Shown piece after piece: positions 57,392 through 64,000 of a stretch of 64,000 nucleotides of DNA. Source of the stretch: Aphanothece sp. CMT-3BRIN-NPC111 (GTDB lineage Bacteria > Cyanobacteriota > Cyanobacteriia > Cyanobacteriales > JAHHGU01); the NCBI GenBank assembly GCA_019359765.1, contig JAHHGU010000007.1:1-64000 (forward strand), read 5' to 3'. The notes under the pieces are model-generated. The model made no database searches. It was not told where the DNA came from and worked only from the letters and a program-made list of their open reading frames with translations. The position numbers were made by a program, and so were the translations under genes. Numbering within the stretch: the stretch's first letter is position 1; each line of letters starts with the position of its first letter.

Positions 57392-57733
57392 TTAGTAACC
57401 CAAAGTCAATAACACAATACCTTCCAAACTTGTTAGCGTTTCTGGCTTCAGATCGCCCAATTTGTTTAGCAACCTGGTTTTATCCAAAACGCGCATTTGA
57501 TGACATAGGGCAACTGAATCTTGAGCTAATCCACCCTCATCCTTGGGAATAAGTAGACAAGTCGGCAAAGAGGCACGACGCAGATTTGTTGTTAGGAGAA
57601 TAGTGATAACAGTAGTGGTAAATTTATAAACTAAATTATTCTGCAAAACAATAACTGGTCGAACACCTGCTTGTTCAGATCATCTGGTTGGATTTAAATC
57701 CGCAAGCCACACCTCACCTCGTTTAACTGTCAT
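57392..57733 (-). pseudogene. PemK/MazF-type endoribonuclease toxin, inactivated by a nonsense codon
   Basis: From the ATG at 57733 the frame reads MTVKRGEVWLADLNPTR then TGA (57680-57682), then SEQAGVRPVIVLQNN and on to LLPKDEGG-like LLIPKDEGGLAQDSVALCHQMRVLDKTRLL. Intact relatives have a Gly in the PTRGSEQAGxRP motif, so one GGA-to-TGA change explains the loss. The remaining C-terminal frame from 57646 lacks the catalytic N-terminal strand. The ATG overlaps the antitoxin's TGA by 4 bp, a standard toxin-antitoxin arrangement. Confidence 0.85.
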
Positions 57734-57966
57734 TGCAAATCTTCTTTTCTAAGAATTTCTGCGTATTCGTCTACTCCTTCTTCAGCAAGTCTTTGGTCTT
57801 CATCAGCAAATTCACTGTATAGTGCTGCCATTTGACTTTCAGAGGGCGTCCCTATTAAAAATCGGGCACGAAATTTGATGAAAGCGATAAAATCAACGAT
57901 TTGTCTAAGTTGTTCTTCGTTGAGATTTTCTAATTCCTGATTGATAAATTCTTTGATTTTGACCAT
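57730..57966 (-). CDS. Antitoxin partner of the broken PemK/MazF toxin
   Basis: 78 residues from the ATG at 57966 (MVKIKEFINQELENLNEEQLRQIVDF; the frame opens further upstream at 58014). The helical, acidic sequence ends DEYAEILRKEDLQ. Similar small proteins in cyanobacteria are annotated as DUF2281-type antitoxins next to MazF/PemK. The frame is intact although its toxin carries a stop codon. It probably bound the toxin and its own promoter. Confidence 0.7.
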   Translation of the reverse strand: MVKIKEFINQELENLNEEQLRQIVDFIAFIKFRARFLIGTPSESQMAALYSEFADEDQRLAEEGVDEYAEILRKEDLQ

Positions 57967-58142
57967 TTCCAACTTTCTAATCTGCTGCTTGTGCTTCTGT
58001 TGCAATTTCTTCAATAAGCCTGATTGTCATTCAATGCAAGAATGCAAGGATTAACCCCATAAATCAATTTAGGGGCTTGGACATTGATGCTACGCATTTC
58101 TTTGTTTTCCATAACTAAAGTTAAGGACTTGAAACCGGGCAG

Positions 58143-58180
58143 AGTGAATTACGAATTACGAATTACGAATTACGAATTAT
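58143..58180. repeat. STRR heptamer GAATTAC, five near-perfect copies
   Basis: GAATTACGAATTACGAATTA-type tandem copies run from 58145 to 58179 upstream of the sucrose-phosphate phosphatase gene. Seven-base tandem repeats like this are common in heterocystous and other filamentous cyanobacteria. Confidence 0.85.
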
Positions 58181-58298
58181 TTTGGTCATGTGGGCATGGA
58201 GGCGAAGCGCGTATGCACAGCCGTCGGTGTAGGGTAGTTTTCTGCTCCGAATCGTACTCCTATAGTAGATAATGCAGTAGCCAGACTCCTAGACCGCT

Positions 58299-59048
58299 AT
58301 GACACCCTTTCTACTTGTAACAGACCTGGACAACACTCTAGTGGGCGATGACGCCGCCCTCAAAGAACTCAACCAGTTGTTAAATCGGCATCGCCAAGAA
58401 CACGGAACAAAAATTGTCTATGCGACTGGCCGTTCTCTTGCCCTCTACCGGGTACTCACCACTGAACAGCAGCTGTTGCAGCCTGATGCCCTTGTCGCGG
58501 CGGTGGGGACAGAAATTTATCTTGATGTCAGTGACACCCCCGACAAAGAGTGGTCAGAAAAACTTTCCCAAGGGTGGGATCGGGATCTGGTAGTTGCCAG
58601 CGCAGCTCATTTTGCTGACCTCGTTCCTCAGCCAGAAACAGAGCAACGTCCCTTCAAAGTAAGTTTTTTTCTCACAGAAGCAGCCGCAGTAGAAGTTCTG
58701 CCTAGACTCGAATCGCTGCTCAAGGATCATGGTATAGATGCCAAGCTCATCTACAGCGGCGGTAATGACCTTGATATTCTGCCTCGCAACGGGGATAAAG
58801 GTCTAGCTGTGCAATTTTTGCGACAACGCTGGGGAATTGACGCCACACAGACAGTCGTATGTGGAGACTCTGGAAACGACATTTCCCTTTTCAGCGTGGG
58901 AGAAGAACGGGGCATAATCGTGGGAAATGCTCGACCTGAACTTCGCTTATGGTACGACATCAACCCTGCTAAGCATCGATATCTGGCAAAGGCTGCTTGT
59001 GCCGGTGGCATTCTGGAAGGTTTAAACTACTTTGGCTTTCTGGCATGA
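58299..59048 (+). CDS. spp: Sucrose-phosphate phosphatase
   Basis: 249 residues, HAD superfamily (type IIB cap). LLVTDLDNTLVGDD has the nucleophile Asp and general acid Asp; IVYATGRSLA is motif II, and VVCGDSGNDISLF is motif IV, while NGDKGLAVQFL carries the motif III Lys. It hydrolyses sucrose 6-phosphate to sucrose, the last step of sucrose synthesis, an osmoprotectant in cyanobacteria. Sucrose-phosphate synthase is not in the window. Its stop TGA overlaps the ruvA ATG by 4 bp (59045-59048), so the two genes are coupled. Confidence 0.92.
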   Translation: MTPFLLVTDLDNTLVGDDAALKELNQLLNRHRQEHGTKIVYATGRSLALYRVLTTEQQLLQPDALVAAVGTEIYLDVSDTPDKEWSEKLSQGWDRDLVVASAAHFADLVPQPETEQRPFKVSFFLTEAAAVEVLPRLESLLKDHGIDAKLIYSGGNDLDILPRNGDKGLAVQFLRQRWGIDATQTVVCGDSGNDISLFSVGEERGIIVGNARPELRLWYDINPAKHRYLAKAACAGGILEGLNYFGFLA

Positions 59049-59671
59049 TCGGCTATCTCAAAGGTACAGTAGCTGGCATCCAGAAAGGTAGCAGCAACCG
59101 AGTTACTCTGATTCTGGAAGTTAACCAGATAGGCTACGAACTGCAAATTCCGCCGCGCCTAACCCAGCAGTTACCAGCGATAGGTGAATTCTTTCAAGTC
59201 TTCACTCACCAGCAAGTCCGGGAAGATCAGGTCGGGCTATTTGGCTTTGCCTCAGCTGCGGAGCGAGATTTATTTCGCCAACTGGTGGGTGTAAGTGGAA
59301 TTGGCACTCAGATGGCGATCGCACTTTTAGACACTCTGGGACTGCCAGATTTAGTCCAAGCGATTGTTACTGGCAACACCCGCGCCTTAGCTAAAACTCC
59401 AGGCGTCGGTAATAAAACCGCAGAACGCATCGCCCTGGAACTGAAAACCAAGCTGAAACAGTGGCAGCAGAATGCTGGCGTAGCTAGTACCAACTCTCCT
59501 ACGCCAGCACTGGGGATTCTAGAAGACGTCGAAATGACCTTATTCGCCTTGGGATATAGCCATGAGGAGGTCGCCCAAGCACTGCAAACCATTGGTCAAG
59601 ATGGTCAGGTGGCGAAAAGTGTGAATGCTGAAGATTGGATTAGAAGCGCGATCGCGTGGCTAAGCCAGTAA
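59045..59671 (+). CDS. ruvA: Holliday junction branch migration protein RuvA
   Basis: 208 residues from the ATG at 59045 (MIGYLKGTVAGIQKG), which is the standard RuvA start; the frame is open further upstream but that part is inside spp. Domain I is an OB fold (IGYELQIPPRLTQQL). Domain II has two helix-hairpin-helix motifs, LVGVSGIGTQMAIALL and LAKTPGVGNKTAERIALEL. The flexible linker leads to domain III (GILEDVEMTLFALGYSHEEVAQAL), which contacts RuvB. It tetramerises on Holliday junctions. A hairpin terminator follows. Confidence 0.97.
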   Translation: MIGYLKGTVAGIQKGSSNRVTLILEVNQIGYELQIPPRLTQQLPAIGEFFQVFTHQQVREDQVGLFGFASAAERDLFRQLVGVSGIGTQMAIALLDTLGLPDLVQAIVTGNTRALAKTPGVGNKTAERIALELKTKLKQWQQNAGVASTNSPTPALGILEDVEMTLFALGYSHEEVAQALQTIGQDGQVAKSVNAEDWIRSAIAWLSQ

Positions 59672-59707
59672 TATTGCTTTTAGCAAACTCGCAATCTGGA
59701 GAGTGGT

Positions 59708-59732
59708 AGAGACGTTCCGGCAGAACGTCTCT
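59708..59732 (+). terminator. Hairpin after ruvA
   Basis: AGAGACGTTC (59708-59717) pairs with GAACGTCTCT (59723-59732) across a 5-nt loop, 37 bp past the ruvA stop. Short pyrimidine tract follows; a plausible intrinsic terminator for spp-ruvA. Confidence 0.6.
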
Positions 59733-59781
59733 CCTTGCTGCTATATCAAATCTGGTTAATGAGACATCTCCTTGCAAAGAA

Positions 59782-59827
59782 TGTCTTGACGCCCCAATAG
59801 CGCTAGGGCTATTGGGGCGTCAAGACA
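59782..59827. other. Perfect 20-bp inverted repeat hairpin
   Basis: The arms TGTCTTGACGCCCCAATAGC (59782-59801) and its exact complement (59808-59827) flank a 6-nt loop, GCTAGG. It lies between ruvA and the GH13 gene. It could be a second terminator, a transposon-derived hairpin or a structured RNA; no T-run follows. Confidence 0.8.
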
Positions 59828-59932
59828 AGGGTTTTAGGTAACGCTCAGTCTTCTTTAATCACTCGCCAAACAATAAAACACTATGCAAAATGCAAATATT
59901 TTTTGCTTTCAGAGAATATATTAACTGGGCGA

Positions 59933-60000
59933 TATAGTGCGTATAGGCGAGTATGCAAGAGTTAATCGCTCATATAGCTCAATAGGGATGACGCACTATA
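59933..60000. promoter_or_regulatory. Inverted repeat upstream of a GH13 gene
   Basis: TATAGTGCGT (59933-59942) and ACGCACTATA (59991-60000) are exact inverted arms 48 bp apart, ending about 108 bp before the start codon at 60108. The spacing and symmetry fit binding sites for a dimeric regulator or a looped promoter element. No such regulator is identified. Confidence 0.4.
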
Positions 60001-60107
60001 GATAACCGTACAGGAAGCAACTTATTTCCCTAGAACGATGCGATCTAAGTGTCAAGGGTCACAAAATTAGGATGTTATTTATTGCTTCAACTACTAAAGC
60101 GGGTTCT

Positions 60108-61760
60108 ATGGCAACGCCCATTGAGTTTAATTTATTTGCTCCTTATAACAAAGGAGCCGCCTTAATCGGGTCATTCTCTGACTGGAAAGAGATCCCGATG
60201 AAAAAAGGCGAGGATGGTTACTTCCGGACTAAGGTGGAACTGGAGGATGGAGTTTACCAGTATAAATTCCGCGTTCAGTCTAAATCCTGGTTTTTTGAAC
60301 CCGATCAATGGGTAGATGTCAACGACCCCTATGCTACTGATATTGATAATCCCACCCAAAATTCTGTAGTACGGATCAAAGATGGCGAACGGATAATTGA
60401 TACTTACGTTTGGCAGCATGATGACAAGCCTCTGCCTGCCGATAATGAGTTAGTTATCTACGAAATGCACGTTGGGGACTTTTCTGGCGGTGAGGACGAT
60501 CCATATGCCAGGGGTCAGTACAAGCATGCGATCGAAAAGTTAGATTACCTCTGCGATCTCGGTATTAACGCGATTGAATTAATGCCAGTGAAAGAGTATC
60601 CCGGCGATCACAGCTGGGGCTATAACCCTCGTTACTTCTTCGCCACAGAATCTAGCTATGGCACTACAGAAGGTTTGAAGCGGCTGATCGATGAATGTCA
60701 TGGTAGAGGCATTCGCGTGATCATGGACGGGATTTTTAACCACTCGGAAGCAGAAAGCCCCCTCACCCAAATCGATCACGATTATTGGTATTACCACGCC
60801 CCTCGCGATCCTGAGAATAACTGGGGACCAGAGTTTAACTACGAACACTACGACGAAAATCTAGACGTCAAGCCTGCTTGGAAGTTTATCGGCGACACTG
60901 TACGCTTCTGGGTTCAGGAGTATCACATTGACGGCATTCGCTACGATGCAGCACGGCAAATTGCCAACTATGACTTCATGCACTGGATTGTCCAGGAAGC
61001 CAAAAATGCAGCTAGCATGAAGCCTTTTTATAACATTGCCGAACATATTCCTGAAAGCACCAGCATCACCAATGTAGATGGACCAATGGATGGCTGCTGG
61101 CATGATAGTTTCTATCACTGTGTTCTGGAGCATATTTGTGGTGACACCTTTGATCTAGAGCGTCTCAAAGATGTGCTGGATGCCAAGCGCCAGGGATTCC
61201 TGGGTGCCACCAATATCGTCAATTACCTAACAAATCATGACCATAACCATGTCATGGCAGAGTTGGGAGAGCGGGAAATTTTTGACGAAGAAGCTTTTAG
61301 ACGCGCCAAGCTAGGAGCAGTCCTAGTGATGACAGCAATGGGAGTACCGCTGATTTGGATGGGTGAAGAATTTGGTGAATACAAGTATAAAACCCCTGAT
61401 CAAGCCAAAATTGAATGGTCGCTTTTAGGCAATGATCTAAATCGTGGTTTATTTGAGTATTACAAAGGTTTGATTGCGCTACGTAAAAGTAATCATGCCC
61501 TCTATACAGAAAATATCGACTTCTTCCATGAAGATCCAGAAACGAAAGTTATCGCCTATACCCGTTGGAATGGTGAAGGTTCCCGTGTAGTTGTCGTAGC
61601 CAATTTCTCAGACAACTTCCTGGCAGGTTATCAAGTACCTAACTTCCCGGATAATGGTAAGTGGCATGAGTGGACATACAACTATGATGTTGAATCCCAG
61701 GATAACAGTTTGACAACCGATCTTGGTGAGTACGAAGCCAAGGTATTTGTCTGGCAGTAA
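60108..61760 (+). CDS. GH13 alpha-glucan enzyme (branching-enzyme-like), copy 1
   Basis: 550 residues from the ATG at 60108 (MATPIEFNLFAPYNKGAALIGS); the frame opens at 60072. An N-terminal CBM48-like beta domain (about 1-110) precedes the barrel: DGIFNHSEAES, IDGIRYDAARQI (Asp280, nucleophile), YNIAEHIPEST (Glu312) and TNHDHNHVMAE (Asp378). All three catalytic residues are present, so it should be active, but the substrate is not evident. It is shorter than GlgB and not TreZ. A paralogue follows 870 bp later. A hairpin sits after the stop. Possible roles are hydrolysis or transfer on alpha-1,4-glucan. Confidence 0.85.
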   Translation: MATPIEFNLFAPYNKGAALIGSFSDWKEIPMKKGEDGYFRTKVELEDGVYQYKFRVQSKSWFFEPDQWVDVNDPYATDIDNPTQNSVVRIKDGERIIDTYVWQHDDKPLPADNELVIYEMHVGDFSGGEDDPYARGQYKHAIEKLDYLCDLGINAIELMPVKEYPGDHSWGYNPRYFFATESSYGTTEGLKRLIDECHGRGIRVIMDGIFNHSEAESPLTQIDHDYWYYHAPRDPENNWGPEFNYEHYDENLDVKPAWKFIGDTVRFWVQEYHIDGIRYDAARQIANYDFMHWIVQEAKNAASMKPFYNIAEHIPESTSITNVDGPMDGCWHDSFYHCVLEHICGDTFDLERLKDVLDAKRQGFLGATNIVNYLTNHDHNHVMAELGEREIFDEEAFRRAKLGAVLVMTAMGVPLIWMGEEFGEYKYKTPDQAKIEWSLLGNDLNRGLFEYYKGLIALRKSNHALYTENIDFFHEDPETKVIAYTRWNGEGSRVVVVANFSDNFLAGYQVPNFPDNGKWHEWTYNYDVESQDNSLTTDLGEYEAKVFVWQ

Positions 61761-61779
61761 CCTAACACTTTCGCTATAA

Positions 61780-61830
61780 AGTTATGAGTTTTGAATTAAA
61801 GAAGTTTCTTGTAACTCAAAACTCATAACT
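61780..61830. terminator. Long inverted repeat between converging genes
   Basis: AGTTATGAGTTTTGA (61780-61794) and TCAAAACTCATAACT (61816-61830) are perfect 15-bp arms around a 21-nt loop, 20 bp after the GH13 stop. It is AT-rich and has T-runs on both sides, so it could terminate transcription from either direction. Confidence 0.6.
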
Positions 61831-61846
61831 CATAACTTTAAACTGT

Positions 61847-62098
61847 TTAAGCACTTTTGCGCGATCGCTCTACAGATGATTGTTGCCACTGATGACTTGG
61901 TGCCAAACTCCAGCCTTCGTACCTGAGCTTCTGGTATGTTGCCCAACCTTTAGAGCCTCCAGGGAGCTGGTAGTCTGGTATAGCATACTCTGGAAAAGCT
62001 GTATAAGGTTGCCACGGTTGGTTGGGATGGGTGCGTAGGTGCAATACCTTCTCTTCATTAGTTGCACCTAAGGATAACCAGCACATTTGTTTAAGCAT
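61847..62098 (-). CDS. Small conserved-looking protein of unknown function
   Basis: 83 residues from the ATG at 62098 (MLKQMCWLSLGATNEE), chosen because AAGGAG stands 6 nt upstream on the minus strand. The sequence is rich in Trp, Tyr and Pro (HPNQPWQPYTAFPEY, KGWATYQKLRYEGW) and ends in a basic tail. No signal or membrane segment. No family recognised. It lies downstream of a 32-residue membrane peptide on the same strand, perhaps in one transcript. Confidence 0.6.
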   Translation of the reverse strand: MLKQMCWLSLGATNEEKVLHLRTHPNQPWQPYTAFPEYAIPDYQLPGGSKGWATYQKLRYEGWSLAPSHQWQQSSVERSRKSA

Positions 62099-62161
62099 GT
62101 GAAACTCCTTGAGCCTAAATCCGTGAGAATTTGTATCCAAAATTGTTAACTAGCTGTTCGA

Positions 62162-62260
62162 CTAGACAGCAATTGCAGCGAATGAATAAGCAATAATAAT
62201 GAAACCAATGCCAAGGCCAGCACTAGAAATGAGGAGTACCCATTGGGGTAATGTATACAT
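62162..62260 (-). CDS. 32-residue single-pass membrane peptide
   Basis: From the ATG at 62258-62260 the frame reads MYTLPQWVLLISSAGLGIG, then FIIIAYSFAAIAV and a TAG at 62162-62164. One membrane helix with a Gly-rich face fits the size class of small photosynthetic or respiratory complex subunits and stress peptides, but I cannot match it to PetL/M/N, PsbX, PsaM or NdhP/Q sequences I remember. A G-rich stretch (GGGGGGCTAATCA) precedes the ATG. The 83-residue gene lies 63 bp downstream. Confidence 0.5.
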   Translation of the reverse strand: MYTLPQWVLLISSAGLGIGFIIIAYSFAAIAV

Positions 62261-62626
62261 TGATTAGCCCCCCATACGTATAAATCTAACCTCATTATCT
62301 CTATCTTATGCCTCCATAAGCCTCTTTCTATAGCATTATCTATGCTTTAAAAAAACTTTTTGAAGTTTAAGATACATTTTTGAGATATCTAACCTGCGGC
62401 ATAAAACCCACTTAAAATATTTTTTTGTAGTTTTATATACATATTCTTAACTTTTGTATACTTATAACGATAGAGGATTGCACAAAGTAGAAGATTTATA
62501 TTTAAAAAGGCGTAACTAAAAATTAGAATAAGTTTAAGTTATATTAAGTATTTTAATATAACTTTTTAAAAAAGCATAGTTTAACTTATTTTAACTAAGC
62601 CACTTCATCTTGAACAAAAGGCTCGC
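62261..62626. other. 366-bp AT-rich divergent promoter region
   Basis: Very AT-rich (62330-62600), with runs such as TTAAAAAAACTTTTTGAAG. It separates the leftward small-peptide gene from the rightward GH13 copy 2, so it should contain both promoters. No conserved RNA, repeat array or further small frame was recognised. Confidence 0.5.
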
Positions 62627-64000
62627 ATGGTAAGTTTAATTGAATTTAAATTATTCGCTCCTCGGAACACAGCAGCCAGTTTAATGGTGTCTTTTTCAGA
62701 CTGGAAAGAAAAACCGATGGAAAAAGGCGAGGATGGTTATTTTCGCACGCAGATAGAACTGGAGGATGGCGTTTATCAATATAAATTCCGCGTTCAGTCC
62801 CAAAGCCCCTCTTTTGAACCAGATGAATGGGTAGACGTTGTAGATCCCTACGCCACAGATGTAGATGAGGCTAATAATATCGGCATCGTGCGGATTAAAG
62901 ATGGCAGCCAGATTGTCGATACTTATGTTTGGCAGCACGACGACAAGCCGCTACCTGCTAATCAGGAGTTAGTAATTTACGAAATGCACGTTGCCGACTT
63001 TTGTGGTGACGAGCCGCGCGATCGCGGTAAATTTAAGTACGTCATTGAAAAGCTAGATTATCTAAGCGAACTGGGCATCAACGCCATCGAGTTGATGCCA
63101 ATCACTGAGTATGCAGGTAATTATAGCTGGGGCTATTTAGTGCGCCACTTCTTCGCTACAGAAACCAGTTATGGTTCTACTGAAGATTTGAAGCGGCTAA
63201 TCGACGAATGCCATGCTAAAGGCATCCGCGTGATTATGGACGGAATTTATAACCACTGCGATGACGAATGCCCTTTATTAAGGATCGATCGCGATTACTG
63301 GTATTACCAGGATAAGCACTACCCTGACGATCCTGCTAATTATTGGGGGCCAGAGTTTAACTACGAAAACTACGACGAAAAACTAGATATTCGTCCAGCT
63401 TGGAATTTCATTGGCGATGTGGTGCGTTTCTGGATTCAGGAATATCACATCGACGGCATTCGCTTTGATGCCGTGCGTCAGCTGGATAACTACGACTTTC
63501 TGCACTGGATTACTAAGGAAGCCACACAAGCTGCTGGTTCCAAGCCGTTCTACAACATTGCCGAACATATTCCCGAAGCAACTGCCATTGTTGCTCCCTC
63601 TGGGCCGATGGAAGGCTGCTGGCATGAAAGTTTTCGCATTTTCGTTATTGAAAATATAACTGGGGATATCTTCGATATAGGGCGGCTCAAGCAGGTGCTA
63701 GATGCCAAATCCGACGGTTTTCAAGGTGCAACCAGTGTCGTGAATTACCTGGCAAGCCACGATCGCGATCACCTGATGGCAGAGCAAGGCTTTCGCACCC
63801 TTGATAAGGAAGCAACCTTTAAGCGAGCTAAGTTGGGAGCTGTCTTGCTGATGACAGCAATGGGAGTGCCAATGCTTTGGATGGGCGAAGAGTTTGGGGA
63901 GTACACGCGCCAAACTCCCAACCAGCAAAACAAACTGCAATGGGTTCTATTAAAAAATGAGCATAATCGCGATTTGTGGGAGTATTACAAAAGCTTGATT
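62627..64000 (+). CDS. GH13 alpha-glucan enzyme (branching-enzyme-like), copy 2, 3' end outside the window
   Basis: 458 codons to the right edge from the ATG at 62627 (MVSLIEFKLFAPRNTA). It is closely similar to the copy at 60108 along its whole length: FSDWKEKPMEKGEDGYFRTQ, QYKFRVQSQSPSFEPDEWVD, IDGIRFDAVRQL (Asp281), YNIAEHIPEATAI (Glu313) and ASHDRDHLMAE (Asp379). The catalytic triad is kept. Notable differences are in the substrate-loop DECPLLRIDRDYWYY and in HYPDDPANYW, which could change specificity. A weak AAAGG lies before the start. The end of the gene is not visible. Confidence 0.85.
   Translation, partial: MVSLIEFKLFAPRNTAASLMVSFSDWKEKPMEKGEDGYFRTQIELEDGVYQYKFRVQSQSPSFEPDEWVDVVDPYATDVDEANNIGIVRIKDGSQIVDTYVWQHDDKPLPANQELVIYEMHVADFCGDEPRDRGKFKYVIEKLDYLSELGINAIELMPITEYAGNYSWGYLVRHFFATETSYGSTEDLKRLIDECHAKGIRVIMDGIYNHCDDECPLLRIDRDYWYYQDKHYPDDPANYWGPEFNYENYDEKLDIRPAWNFIGDVVRFWIQEYHIDGIRFDAVRQLDNYDFLHWITKEATQAAGSKPFYNIAEHIPEATAIVAPSGPMEGCWHESFRIFVIENITGDIFDIGRLKQVLDAKSDGFQGATSVVNYLASHDRDHLMAEQGFRTLDKEATFKRAKLGAVLLMTAMGVPMLWMGEEFGEYTRQTPNQQNKLQWVLLKNEHNRDLWEYYKSLI

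Noticed and set aside
60072..60107. Upstream in-frame start for the first GH13 gene
   Set aside because: The paralogue at 62627 starts at the position equivalent to 60108, so the 12 extra residues are unlikely.

Overview
The window looks like chromosomal DNA of a filamentous cyanobacterium (Oscillatoriales/Coleofasciculus-Microcoleus type; genus not assignable from the sequence alone). The reasons are very frequent GCGATCGC (HIP1) octamers, heptameric short tandem repeats, a plant-type NdhD, glutamate-1-semialdehyde aminomutase, a PspA/IM30-like protein, sucrose-phosphate phosphatase, and DUF1822/CHAT genes of the kind seen in multicellular cyanobacteria.

Layout. 1-2.4 kb: an AAA ATPase and a TPR protein overlapping by 4 bp; the TPR gene runs off the left edge. 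2.7-6.9 kb: CofG, a Tat-type glycoside hydrolase, a Rieske oxygenase and a GNAT acetyltransferase. 7.0-13.5 kb: a probable exopolysaccharide module made of a 1344-residue fusion (AhpD-like, LOV-like PAS, acyltransferase-3 and family-2 glycosyltransferase) and a TPR plus outer-membrane beta-barrel protein. 14.4-17.4 kb: a PlsY-like/PEP-synthase-like fusion. 17.7-19.5 kb: ndhD. 19.5-21.6 kb: a decayed type I restriction island (remnants of hsdS and hsdR around a deleted ATPase/DUF4276 pair) next to tRNA-Val(GAC). 21.7-25.6 kb: housekeeping genes (DprA-like, MAPEG, YajQ, hemL, hisIE).

25.8-64 kb is an alpha-glucan/trehalose locus: glgX, glgB, a treS-maltokinase fusion, glgE, treY, treZ and two GH13 branching-enzyme-like paralogues, the last cut by the right edge. 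Together these could run a loop. GlgX/TreY/TreZ turn glycogen into trehalose, TreS and maltokinase turn trehalose into maltose-1-phosphate, GlgE adds maltose back to glucan, and GlgB branches it. The leftward trehalose genes are interrupted by two rightward blocks: an unknown protein plus a hybrid histidine kinase (37.2-41.2 kb), and a seven- to eight-gene cassette (44.7-53.7 kb).

That cassette is the best candidate for an undescribed system. It has a PspA/IM30-like protein, a membrane-anchored type I periplasmic-binding receptor, a GRDP-like membrane protein with a Gly/Cys tail, an exported unknown, a sigma-70-like protein, a DUF1822 protein split by an in-frame TAG, and an 872-residue protein. 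The last joins a cytoplasmic CHAT caspase-like protease (His242/Cys287) through one membrane segment to the same type of binding receptor. The domain content suggests membrane-spanning ligand sensing coupled to proteolysis; no function is demonstrated by the sequence.

The window also carries a PemK/MazF-type toxin gene killed by a TGA with its antitoxin gene intact, an unannotated-looking 32-residue membrane peptide, and several families of dispersed and tandem intergenic repeats, two of which appear to have entered coding sequence in frame.
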